In this document: positions 41,401-53,400 of the stretch, in pieces | How positions within the stretch are numbered: the stretch's first letter is position 1 | Layout of the letters: each line of letters begins with the position of its first letter | NCBI GenBank assembly: GCA_905147135.1 | Contig: LR990049.1 | Span: 15,951,428-16,015,427 of the forward strand | Length of the DNA stretch: 64,000 nucleotides | Direction: 5' to 3' | DNA from: Blastobasis lacticolella | Taxonomy: Eukaryota; Arthropoda; Insecta; Lepidoptera; Blastobasidae | Notes under the pieces: generated by a model | What the model was told of the DNA's origin: nothing | The model's input: only the letters and a program-made list of their open reading frames with translations | Database searches by the model: none | Program-made: the position numbers and the translations under genes

Positions 41401-44400
41401 GCTCGCGTAGATGCGAGCGGTTTAAAAGATAGGGGCCCAGATCTCATTAGTGAAACCACTAATGCGATTTGAACACTGCACAATCCACACCCATTAGATG
41501 GCTTGTTGGAATATTTTAAAGGTACATTACATCAGCCATGGTTGCTCTATTTTAAGGAAAATCTGCAAGCATAGTTGAATGAATGAATGAATGAATCAAT
41601 AACGCTTTATTGCACAATCAAAAGAATACAATGGGTACTCAAAATTAACAGCAGGAGAAGCAACAGGCGGCCTTATCGCTTAAAGCGATTTCTTCCAGGC
41701 AACCTTTTTGGATAGTTAACTGTCGACAGAAGTGCAAGATAAGGAAATAAGCTAAGAGTAAGCCGGGTCAACATAAAGACATTGGTGTAATTATTCATAG
41801 TTATTGGTTTCTGGGTCATTTCTACAAAATTTCTTTGAGTTTAATAGTTTAAACTGTTTAATAGCGTAATTTTTGAAAATATGATCAAACTACATTTGTA
41901 TGGAGCGCGCTCGGGAAAGGCGCTGTCTTAATTGCCAACGGTCAAGCGGCGGGCGGTTTTTAGATCTCCTATTGGTAGAGTGACGTCCGTCGTACAGCCA
42001 TGGTCGCACGACCAAACTACACGAACTAAGTAACGTTTTAAATAAATAAATGCATGACGATAACAGACAATTCATTTTTATGACTTTACAGTGTCAAGGA
42101 ACAAGAAGATAAAATTCAACAACGAATGAAACTTCTTGCGGACCAACAAGCGAAACAGAAGGAGGAGCGCCAAGCACGTGCGAAAGAAACAGAAACCAGG
42201 TGTGTTGTAGCGCGGCCATTTTACTTTCTGTCAAAAAAATTTACCAAACATAATGAAATCTTCAAAAACATGGAGAATATGCAATTTTTCCATTTACATT
42301 GATGTCAGCACTGCTCAAGTTAAATTATACAATATCGATACCGTCATAATAACTGATGTGTTCAATGGCATGTGATCAACAGGATAAGGCAGAGGCTGCA
42401 AGCGGCTGCAGAACTGGAGTTGCGCCGCAAGATCACGATGATTCGGACTTGGCGGAGGAATGAGAAGAAACGTATCAACCGCCAGAAACAGCAAAAGGAA
42501 CAGAACAAGAAGCAGGTTGAGGATGAGGTACCGCTCTTTTTTATTATTAGGCGTGGACGTGATCATGTTAGAAAACAAACATCAGGTCAGAGACGGAAAG
42601 GCATAACTTGTTTCAGAAAGTATCGATTACTTTATGAAAAAAGGAAGTAGGAAAATTAAAAAAAAATTGCAACGGAGGTATGGATTATCAGCGTGTTTTG
42701 TAGAGCCTCGGTGGCCGGGCGGTTAAGTATCCGACTCGTAAGCGAAAGGTACCGGGTTCGAATCCCGCTGCGGCCATGTACCAATGACTCTTTTCTGAGT
42801 TATGTACATCAGTTGAATACTAACCGATGCTCTTACAGTGAGGGAAAACATCGTGATGAAACCTGCACATTCAGGCGACTGAATGTGTAACCATGATCCA
42901 ATCTGGTCAGGTTCCCCTGGTAGCAGGGTCTCGGAGGTCAGATGGCAGTCGCTCCATTGTAATTACCTGATCTGCCAAATCCTCGGCCCTCGTGCGCGAG
43001 AGCGCAACCGGGACTTTAACGCCAAGATGATGATAATGCTGATAATCTGTGTGTTTTGTTGAGCAATAGCTAGGCCATTGTTAACTAAATTTTGTAGACA
43101 GGCAGACTGTTTCTTTACTTGAATTGAGTAACTTTCGTTGAATTCTGCGTCTTTACCGCCTAAAGTATGTAAGCATAAAAATTTTTTTTTTCTAATTTTC
43201 TACACGAGACATACATACCTTAGGTACCTTAACAGGTTTATAAGAGGGCTACTTAGTAAGTACATTTTTAATTTTTTTGTCCGCCAAACCAATAGCTGCC
43301 CTTGGTAAGTGTGATAGCCCAATAAAACAGGTCCCGGCCGTTCCCTAAAAGCCCTATATTGCGACAGTATCCAATTTCACGGCTCATTTTTGCACCATAA
43401 ACCTATATTGATTGGTCTTTGCAGAGGTGATACGGGTCTGTATAGACATTTTAAATCAAGCGAGACTGTCCTAAAAATTGTTAAGCTACATTTTATTTCT
43501 TGCCTTTATGTCGGAGTTCACCATCTCAAAGTTAATACGTGCTGTAATTACTACTCAATTAAAACTCCACCCGGCGTGGATAAACAACAAAGATTCGCAT
43601 TGTACGAGTATAAAATTGGTAAATTAATGAAGCGGTCCGATTACCGATGACTACGTACGCCTATTGGGAGTTGCTAGTTTTGTTATGGATTCTACATTAT
43701 ATTCCAATGATAATAAAAACAAACAGCTAAGCAATAGGTACTAATAGGCTATGAAAACGACACAATTTCTTTGGAGCTCATACTCGATTGACACAAACGT
43801 CTTAAAGCAAACCAAGATAAAAGTATGTGGGGGATCAACGAGCAACGATGAATTTCCAGCGCGAAGGCTATTGGCCCTGAGCCAATTTTAACCGTGTCTC
43901 TCATAGGGACACGTAAACATCGGAAAGATATAGGTAATCAAGATGAAATAACAGGCCAAGGACCCTTAAGCTTAAGCTATTAGGACAGTTAGGAGGAAGC
44001 TCTCCGAAAGGCTCTTGTAACGTTGTTAAAAGAAACGAATAAACAGCTTTGAGGCGTAACGGCAGCAATAACTTGACACGATCCCTTTAATAAACACCTT
44101 GTCACCATTGATAGGCCTCTGGGATAGGCCCCTGTGCGTGCTAGAGTACGCCTGGAATGTAAGGAGACAGTCGAACAACCATTAACATATCCAGAAACCT
44201 TAGTAATGTTAGAATTTTTAAAAGATTAACAACTGTGCCTACTTATAATAATGTAACTAACTAATGTAAGTAACTTTTATGTCATAGGCAAATAGGCGCT
44301 GGTCCCACCGAGTGGAGTTGCAAAATCAGAAAATACAAGAGGAAACTCTTCTTCTGAATTTGTACGCAGAAGACATGACCGCTGGTGTACGCAGGAGGAA

Positions 44401-47400
44401 AAAGTAAGTGGAATCGGTGTTTCCTAGTCTTGGCCTGGCAGCATGATGTATGCTCACCTAACCAATTATTACAACAAGCTCCGTGTACTTATCCAAGATT
44501 AATTGTGATTCAATCTGTTGAGTTAGCTGAAATAGAATCGACAAAAGTATCGAAACTGACGATATCGATATTGAAAATGCGGGTAAAGTATCTGCATTTT
44601 CATTGAAAATGAAAACAATCTAGTGCGTCACCGATACTGCATGTAGCTTAAAAAGGAACTAACATGCCGCCAATAGGGAAACTTCTGAAGAAAATACAAC
44701 TAACGCCCCCAACGGTCATTATTGTCGTTGCGCGCTCAGTTTCTTTGAAACACTTTAGGCTAGTTTCTCCGAGCGCACAGCGGCGGTTTAAAATTTAATC
44801 TGAAAAACCACAAGCATAAATATTGGGTTCAGGATCACGACTACAAAATTTAATTGGCTTTGATAGCGTAATATAGAACAATATATGAACTAACTGTTTG
44901 TATCGCGCGCGATCAGGGGTGGACTCCTCTTAAGTGTCCGGCAGAGTGGAACATAGCAACAACTCCCTACCACAGACGAGTAACGTAAAAGGCGAATACC
45001 CAACCCAGACCCCGGCCCCCCCGACCCCGACCGACAAACCAAATAGTTCTTCTGTAGACCAGAAAATGGACAGCAGCGTTATTCTTGAGTATAGTCTACA
45101 CTGAGGAGTCGACGAGAAGAGTTCGACTGCTACAGGCTGCTAATGTGATTCAAAATAGTCTTTCAGCCTCTAAAGTCGAATGTACAAATTCATAGGAGGG
45201 CCGAGATTTACGCGTACAACACTGAGCTGGAACTGCAGCGCATCAGGCTCACCAACTGGAAGGCGCTCCACGGTGCGCATAGGAAGAAGCAGGCGCTCAT
45301 CAAGAAGATGGGTGTCGAGTTTGAGAAGGTATGCTGGATTATTCTTAATCAAGTGTAAAGATCTAACGTTCTGCTCAATAGGTTCTTGCTATATGAGTAG
45401 CATGGAACGAGGTGTGGTGGTGTCAGTTGATCTATCTCTTCCATCATAGTATTGAGAGAAGGAAACAAACGCTCTCTCGCGGCGCGAGCTGTGTCGCGGG
45501 CACACTTATGCCTTGCAGTAACGGCATTTATTTTTATGTCGCCCATTGGTGGAGGTCTATGTCGAGCAATGGCCTGGATATAGACTCAGGATGTCGATGT
45601 GGAAACGATCATAGCCCAAACAGCGACGCAATATTGATCCATTCTCGTTCCCAGTCGAAGCGAGGCACCAAAGGCATGAGCAAGTCGTACGCGCACGCGT
45701 TAGCCGACGCCGCTATGAAGACGGCGCTCGCGAACCAAGGAGATGCGCTGATGACACTCGCGCAGGCGCGCGGCAGGATGGACGTCCAGACACTGTTGCC
45801 GGCGGCACCGGTGATGCTGTTGGACGAGGTTTGTTTTGTAGATTCGGGGCTTGTTATTCGGGGTTTTGCAAACAATCTGAAACATGGGATTTTAATTTCT
45901 CAAAATAATAAGTTCCAAAATTCAATTAACAAATAAAAACCAAAATAACCATTAATTATTGTAATGTTTGTTAAATATGATGACTAAACTACTGACATTT
46001 TACATTAAATTTTTAAACTCAACTAAAGACAATAAATTACCACTTTTTGGCACTAACGCATTTCCAAAATGTAAGGGCCCTTATTCTTTGAGCAACACGT
46101 TCCAGTTTGGTCTACCAGTGTAAATAAACAAAAGACGTAATAACGTATACGCTTTGCATGCAACTAATAAAACCCTCGGAAAATGTAAGTACGAAAGCAA
46201 ATACACTATATATATACACTTATTATACATATAACACCCAGACCCGTAGAAATTAAAGTTCATAATTTCAATTTCTGTTCCACTGGGAATCGAACCCAGG
46301 ACCTTTATGTGGCAGACCGACTGTTAACCTCTAAACCAGTCTGGTCGTCAATAGTAGTTTATGTAATTGTCATATAAAAGGGGGTATTAAAACGTAAGTG
46401 TCTGTTTATGACATTAGTTTGACACGAGTGTTTTAATGAATAATTATATGCAGTTGCATACACTACTTTATCTTCAAACTTTAAAATTTCGTACCTATAA
46501 TTTTCTCAACTTTGCTGGAAGTAAGTTACGAGTCAGTTCTGTTGTATCTACGCATCGAGGATATCAAGCGGCGAGAAAATCACTTGACTATTTTCACATT
46601 TATCTATTGATTTACTTGAAACAAGAAAAAAAATTCACAAACACAAATTATAACAATTAGAAAAAATATTCTGTTTAGCAGGAAAATAATTACACACAAA
46701 TATAAACAGGAAAATTTGATTTTTGAATTTGTCAAAGACATTTAGGTATTCAGCCTACATTTCGACGTGTCTCGGCGCCCGACAATTTTTTTTAAAATAA
46801 ATGTGTTTCATAATGATTAAAAAGTTGTTTTACGTTACAGCTGTAATGAAATTAGTATGGGAAATGCTGTATCGAAAAGTTATTTTTTAAAATTTTATAC
46901 ACTGGCATGAAAAAAGTGTACCCTTAAACGACTGTTTTCGAATATGAAATTGGAACATTACGCTATGAGTGTAGATAAAATCGTTTATATAACATTGCTG
47001 ACATTTTCAGATGCTGGAAACAGCGATTATGGTGTTCATACGGCGGCGCGTGCACCTGCTGCTGCGGGACGTTGAGCGCGCCGTGCGGCTGAAGGCGTCC
47101 AAAGTGTTCTTCGCCAACTACCGGACGTCGGTTGCTTCGCAGAGACGACGGTTAGAGCTCAAACAATGTTAATACTAGGCAGAGAGAGTAATTGATTGAT
47201 TGCACCAAAACAATATTACACATTTACGTAAATATATAATGGTATGTACAAAGGCGGATTTATCTCTCTTAAGGGGATTTCTTCCAGTTAACCTTTGAAA
47301 CATTGAAAGGGAAAGTTGTTAGGCACAGGAAGTGCGTACAAAAAAATATTTAAAGCTACCATTAGTCGGCCACTAGCTACGATCCTAATGCCCGATTTGA

Positions 47401-50400
47401 TTTACATTGGTCAAGAAATAGTGACGAAGTGACAAGTGGCGAGTACGAGTATATAGTGGCGAGTGACTGATTACACTACAGCGAATCCAGTATCATTTTT
47501 CGGTCGATACTGAACGAGAAACATCTACAAATCATTCTTTAAAGAGGTGTTCTACAACGTGTCTGTAGATTGCCTGCACACGTGACAAAGCTGAATAAAT
47601 TCGCAGGTCGAAGGGGAGGGCTCCGAGGTGGTCTATCCAATTGACGGCAGAGCTGGCGCAGCAGTTCGCAGAAGTCCATAGCACTTCGATACAATTCGGT
47701 GACGTGATCAAGATCAAACCCGAAGACACCGTCGATGTGGACCTGAAGAGCGTCAAGGACCGACCACCGACCCCTGTGGTACGCCTTTGGCATTCACGAA
47801 ATTTTATACGTAGATCGTTATGTCTGACTGACTAATAATAGCATCAAACCCTTTGTGTTATAGTGTTTTGCAAGGGCGACTAATGGAATGACAGACCAAG
47901 GGCCCGACGGCCGAAGTCAAATGCTATCGCTTATGACTTGTCATCTCGTTCGTTCGCGAAAGACGCGAAAGGAACGAGCGAGATGAAGTCATAAGGCTAT
48001 CGCAAATGCTATCGTAAAGAGTCTGTCGGTAGGACTTCAGCTGGCAACTCAGTAGACCAGGAAATGAGCAGAAGCGTTATCCATTACATGTTTTCAATTC
48101 AACACTGAATAGCTGACTTGTAAATAACAGTATTATTACAGACGATGAGGAGAATAATAGTTCTTGCCTCATTTTGTGTGTATTTCAGCCGTCATTAACG
48201 AAATTGGCTGAAGTCACATTCGCGGATAAGCAAGAAGACCTGCCCGATCCCGTGACTATAGCCAAGTGGATGCCAGAGCGCAAGAGATTACTAGAGGTAA
48301 GTAGTAGCTACGTGCTGACGTGTGCTGTGAGGTTATCGTGATGCAAAGGAATGTAACATATGACTAACTTGACTTAAAGTCCTATATCCCATGCATGGGG
48401 CGTAGGGCATCCACAGAGCTCTGCCATTGCGGTTGATCTTGAGCTTCGTATTTCACTTCGCTCCAAGTCTTTCCAATGTTTGCCGCTTCTACAATGACCG
48501 TGCGACACGTTTTCTCTTTCTTTGGGGATTCCAGTCCAAGGGTTGCTTCGGTATATGGGCAAGATCTCTACTTAGCGTGTGGCCAATCCAGCTAATGTAA
48601 CATAGCAGTGGTCATTTTTATTACAATAGCTACCTATTTTTTTGCAGACCTAGTAAGAAACATGTTACGACTTACCTGTCATCGTGACATGTAAAATAGC
48701 TAAGCTCCACGTTACCGTATCATAAAAATCGTGTTGCTACCAAATAAATCGGATTGTTTTCTGATATATCCGCAACAATAGGATTGTCTACGCAGCTCCC
48801 GTATTATTGGGGACAAATCCACTGATCAGAAATACTTACGTGTGACGTCATGCACGACGTGCGCGAGTCGTCTCATTTCAGTAACTTATTGACTTGTTAT
48901 TTGTGAATACAAATAATATTACCCTAAGAACACACCTCAAACGTTAGAAATTTAAAAGAATTGCTTGTTATGGCCGTGATTAAGCATTGCGTAAGCAATA
49001 TTGTATATAGCTTGTTTAACCCCTTAAAATAATGAGGGATATTGAGACACCTATTTAAAAAAGTAAAACGTGAAGTTCCGTGTGCCTTACTAGATGGCGC
49101 TGCTTAGACAGCATTCTGAAGTGTTGAATTTGATAATCGAAGTTACTCGTGAAGGTTTTTCTTGAAAAGATACTTAGTTTTACTACCTTTTTTGAGAAGA
49201 AAGTGCAAAATGTCTACATATTTATACATTTAACGGACTTGTTTTGATTGACTTGCCATCTATTAAAATTATTTGAACTATTTTTCTCCTTAATCGGCTT
49301 TCGGAAAATCTCCCGTTATACAAAAATTTTCACCCGTTGGGACGGCGTGGACGCTTAATTGAGACGTTGCCGTGACGCGAAAAAATAATTCCTAATAAGC
49401 AGATATGCTCGATTGTAGTCTGCATGTCCAATTAACATCAAGTGCATAGTGGCAATCAAATACCTGCCTATGAATTGTAAAAAGTTCATATCATAGTACG
49501 AGTAGTAGTAGTAATTCAAGTTAGTATCATATTTTCCTGTTCGCTTAAAGATCTATTGGAAGCCACAAACAGTGCCGTCCGCGTCTCTCAATTTTGGACT
49601 GGAAAAATATAAACAATAATGAACTAACCCATTTTATCATTGACAAGATAAGAAGAAGAAGATTTAAGAAAATGTCTATTTCCAGACTGTCAACGGAGCT
49701 GCTAAGTTGCTCTCTCGCTGTGTCAGCTTCAGGGTCCAGAAGGGCATGGACACAACTGTGGGCAAAGTGACGCTGCCACATTTGAAAACACAGAGTAAGT
49801 TGCTCTCGCGTCACTTGATGGTATTTAGCTGGTTTTGACGTGAGCACTCTTATCGCAGGGCGTTCAGACTGTTAGGTAGAAGCCACTCAGCCGATTGCAT
49901 CTATTGGCTTCCATATTGTTCATCTATCTCGTGGGAGAGACGTCGGAGTCGAACGCGCTAACGGTGACGGTGTGCTATCAGACAAAAAGCGGTCACGCGT
50001 TCTGGTCTTCCGCGTTCGCATTCTGCGTTCGTTGTCTTGTATTACGTCAAATAGACAGACCCATTCTGCACAGATCCACACAACAGGCATTCTGACCGCT
50101 TCAGTCAACCAGAACAAATAACTGAATGCTCGCACGCAAAATTATATATCCCTTACACTAGTATGCACGGCCGGCGGTCAGCGCGTACGGCGGTGGCATA
50201 GCGCTATGTAAATCAAAATGTGCGCGCGAGTTCATATCCATCGGGCAGGACCGCTTAAATAATTCGAGATACTATTATTGAATTCTCGATACATCGCCAT
50301 CTCACTCGGGTGCGTTCCAGTGAGACGGTCGTTAGACAGTCGGGTCCCATGGATATGAACTCGCGCGCATTCTGTAGCTACACGCGCATAGTTAGTCATT

Positions 50401-53400
50401 GATTGATCGATTGATTGACCCTTGACCAACGTACGCGCCGACCGTCTTTAACCGGCCTTAACTTACTTGTCCATGCCTACAGTGGAATGGGGAGAGGCCG
50501 TGGAGGGCGTGGCGAACGCGGTGATCGCCAACGCGATCCAGCCCGAGAACCCGGAGCTGAGGCGCACAATCTCGTTCCTCGCACACCGCATACTGCGCAT
50601 GCTCATGCTGGAGATGAAGGATGAGAAGTTCCGAAGAAAGGTTTGGAGTTTTTTGTGTATTCTTTAGTTTTAGTACCAACTACCATACCTATTTCTCTGT
50701 AAGGATATCCGCTTGTCTCATCGCTGCCACCTGCTTTCTAGCCTGAGTTTGACGATAAACTTCTGGTGATGGCACCAGATCTCATTAGTGGTTTCGCCCT
50801 TAGCGCTCCTTCAGCTGCCTCCATGAACTCCTGAGATTCAAAGATTAAATGATTTATTTATAAGAGCCATCTCTTATTACAGAGGTTTTCAATAATATTC
50901 AATAGTTTCTCCATCTCCATTCTTTGCCCACAATCTTCCTGGCTCTTGCTTTTCAAAGTCTACCACTTAATAGACATTTCGCAACATTCTGCCGTAGGCC
51001 ACCTACTACTTACCGGACGTCCATGACAATGCCACCACGACTACAGTATCACCCGTAACCTCGCCTCGATACTGTTACGCTCATCCACGGAGCACTCCCC
51101 TCAGTAAACCGTTGCCCGTAAAACTCAACCATTGGGTTTTTAGTCAGCCCAGTCATGTTAAAATAGGGTAAACTTATTACTTGGTACGTTACTAGTTTCG
51201 TTATGTTATAAAAATGGAACATCTATCGCGGCCGTGTGGTGTCCGGCAGAGTAGAATAGCACCAATTCCTTACACTCGTGGGCGTCGTACAAGGCGACTA
51301 ATGGTAAGAGGCAAAAGATCAAGGGTCTCCGTAGGCTGTAAAATGGGCAGCAGCGTTTTCCATTGTTATATTTATAACACTGCGATCTCCAACCCGCCTG
51401 CCAAGCATAGAGATTATGGCGATAGCCTTCCCTTTCGTGGGGGAGGCCCTAAGTCCTGCAGTGGACTGTTATGTGCTGTGATGATGATACTAGTTTCGTA
51501 GCAAGAAAAATGTTTCTACATACGAATGGCTTTCGATATATAAAATGGCTGAAGGATGTGCCCAAAAATCCCTAGCATCATAGTATATAATGTACTGAAT
51601 CGGCTGTCGTCGACTAGGAATTGTACATGCCGTCCTTGTTTCTTTCCTCATTGAGCACCAAAGACACCACTGTAGGTGGCTATGGTGGCGCTGTAACTTT
51701 GTCACGCTCAATTATTTTGTAATTTACCATTGAATTGAAACACTAACGCCCGATTGCACTAAACTTTAGGCAATTTTTAAGTGGATATAAAATATTCTTA
51801 ACAAGAAAAAGCATTGCACCACCAACCGTAAGCGACAACTAAACTAGGAATAATTTAAGGCTACTGCAATCGCGCTTATCTGGCGGTGAGACAAGTATGA
51901 ACCTATTCTATCAGGCGGATACTTGCAGATATTATAATAAGTTCAATTGCCGTATGAGGTAAATAATTTTGCAAAAATCTAAGCATTTCAAACATACAGG
52001 TATTAAGCATTTTTTTTTATTTACTTTATTTAATTAAATTTTTCTAATTACGATACTTACAAAATTTCCAACCCAGTATCAATATAAATTTTTGTAATTC
52101 TTAGCTCACAGTCTTAAAGGCATAACTAAAAGGGAATTATTTATAGGATAGGTTATGCGACTTTTAAAACTATAAAATCTTTATTTTAAATGTTTAAATC
52201 TTTGATTTTTATATATATGTATATGTAACATGTGCTTATATAATAAATGTTTTCCAATAAGTGTCAGGAACCTCCTTAAGGAGGATTGAAAATACTTTTT
52301 TTTTGTAGGGATCTCATTCTGGTGGTGAATCGCCGCTGAATTATGGTGCCTTCGACGTAGAGTCGCCAGTATACTGCCCATACAGTATAAACAATTAGAT
52401 TAAGTTGCGGATACGTCACATTCTCTGATGGATCCCATTGTTATTGTTAAGGATTTTAATTAAGTATGCATATTTAGGTAATTCTTATTTTCATTATTTT
52501 TTTTATAGTTAACGTAACATATTGACATTGACATTATCCATTTTTATTTTTATTTTAGAGGTATACGATGAGCGAAAATTCGATTCACAGTTGTTTAATC
52601 CAGTCCAGTAAATGTCTTCCATGTTGTAGTTTAAGTGCTTTGCGTAAATATGTACTTACAATTAGGTGCAATGCAGTAACCGTTGCAATTTGAAAGCCTG
52701 ATCCAAATTAAATCTTCATTGATGTACACTCTCAGAGGTCCGATTTCTTGGTCGTCTAAGCTAGAGGAAAAGTTTGTAGTAAGATTGTAAATTGGTGGTA
52801 ATCCCACGGGATAGTCGTACCTATAAACTACACTTGGGTGGTGAGTTGAGGTCAAATGAAGCCTATTGACAATAAAAAGAAACCGTGGGGTACTGCTGCA
52901 GTTCTCGAAGAACTACTATTTTGCCTGGGTATACGAGTACTGTGGTATAATGTGAAACTGCCGTACCTACCGATTTGACTTACCGGTTTAGTTTACCTCC
53001 TTTTTTACCGCTTCGGTTTATCTTCCTTAATTCCGGAATAGGTATTAGGTATTTTGTCTTTATGTGCTACTTTGTAATGTTAATTTAATATGTTACGTTA
53101 ACATTATAAAAAAATATATTGAAAATAAAACAAGCCGCTCCGTCACCTATTTCGGGTGCTATTCGTAATTTTTTCGTTTTAGTTGGTGAAAATAATTGAC
53201 ATCATTTTGACAGCGGTTACTGCATATCTTCTGTTTTGCTATTCCTAGATACATAACGTAATTGTACATGATATGTACTTAGTACATACTTAAAAATATA
53301 TTACGTTGATAGTTTCAATACAATTATATTAAGTAATATGTTATTAAGAGTGGCGGTAGAGCATCTCTACAGCAACCCCATTTTTTGTTTTAATGTAATT

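Noticed and set aside
42707..42780. Apparent tRNA gene with A and B boxes
   Set aside because: It is the head of a SINE with a 9-bp target duplication and many relatives in the window; no clean cloverleaf acceptor pairing was found.
44294..44403. Alternative acceptor for exon 6 giving another open frame
   Set aside because: The alternative product is not coiled-coil-like and breaks the frame into exon 7; the upstream AG fits both.
45412..45936. 174-codon continuous frame
   Set aside because: Only 45655-45828 is exon 8; the rest is intron that happens to be open in that frame.
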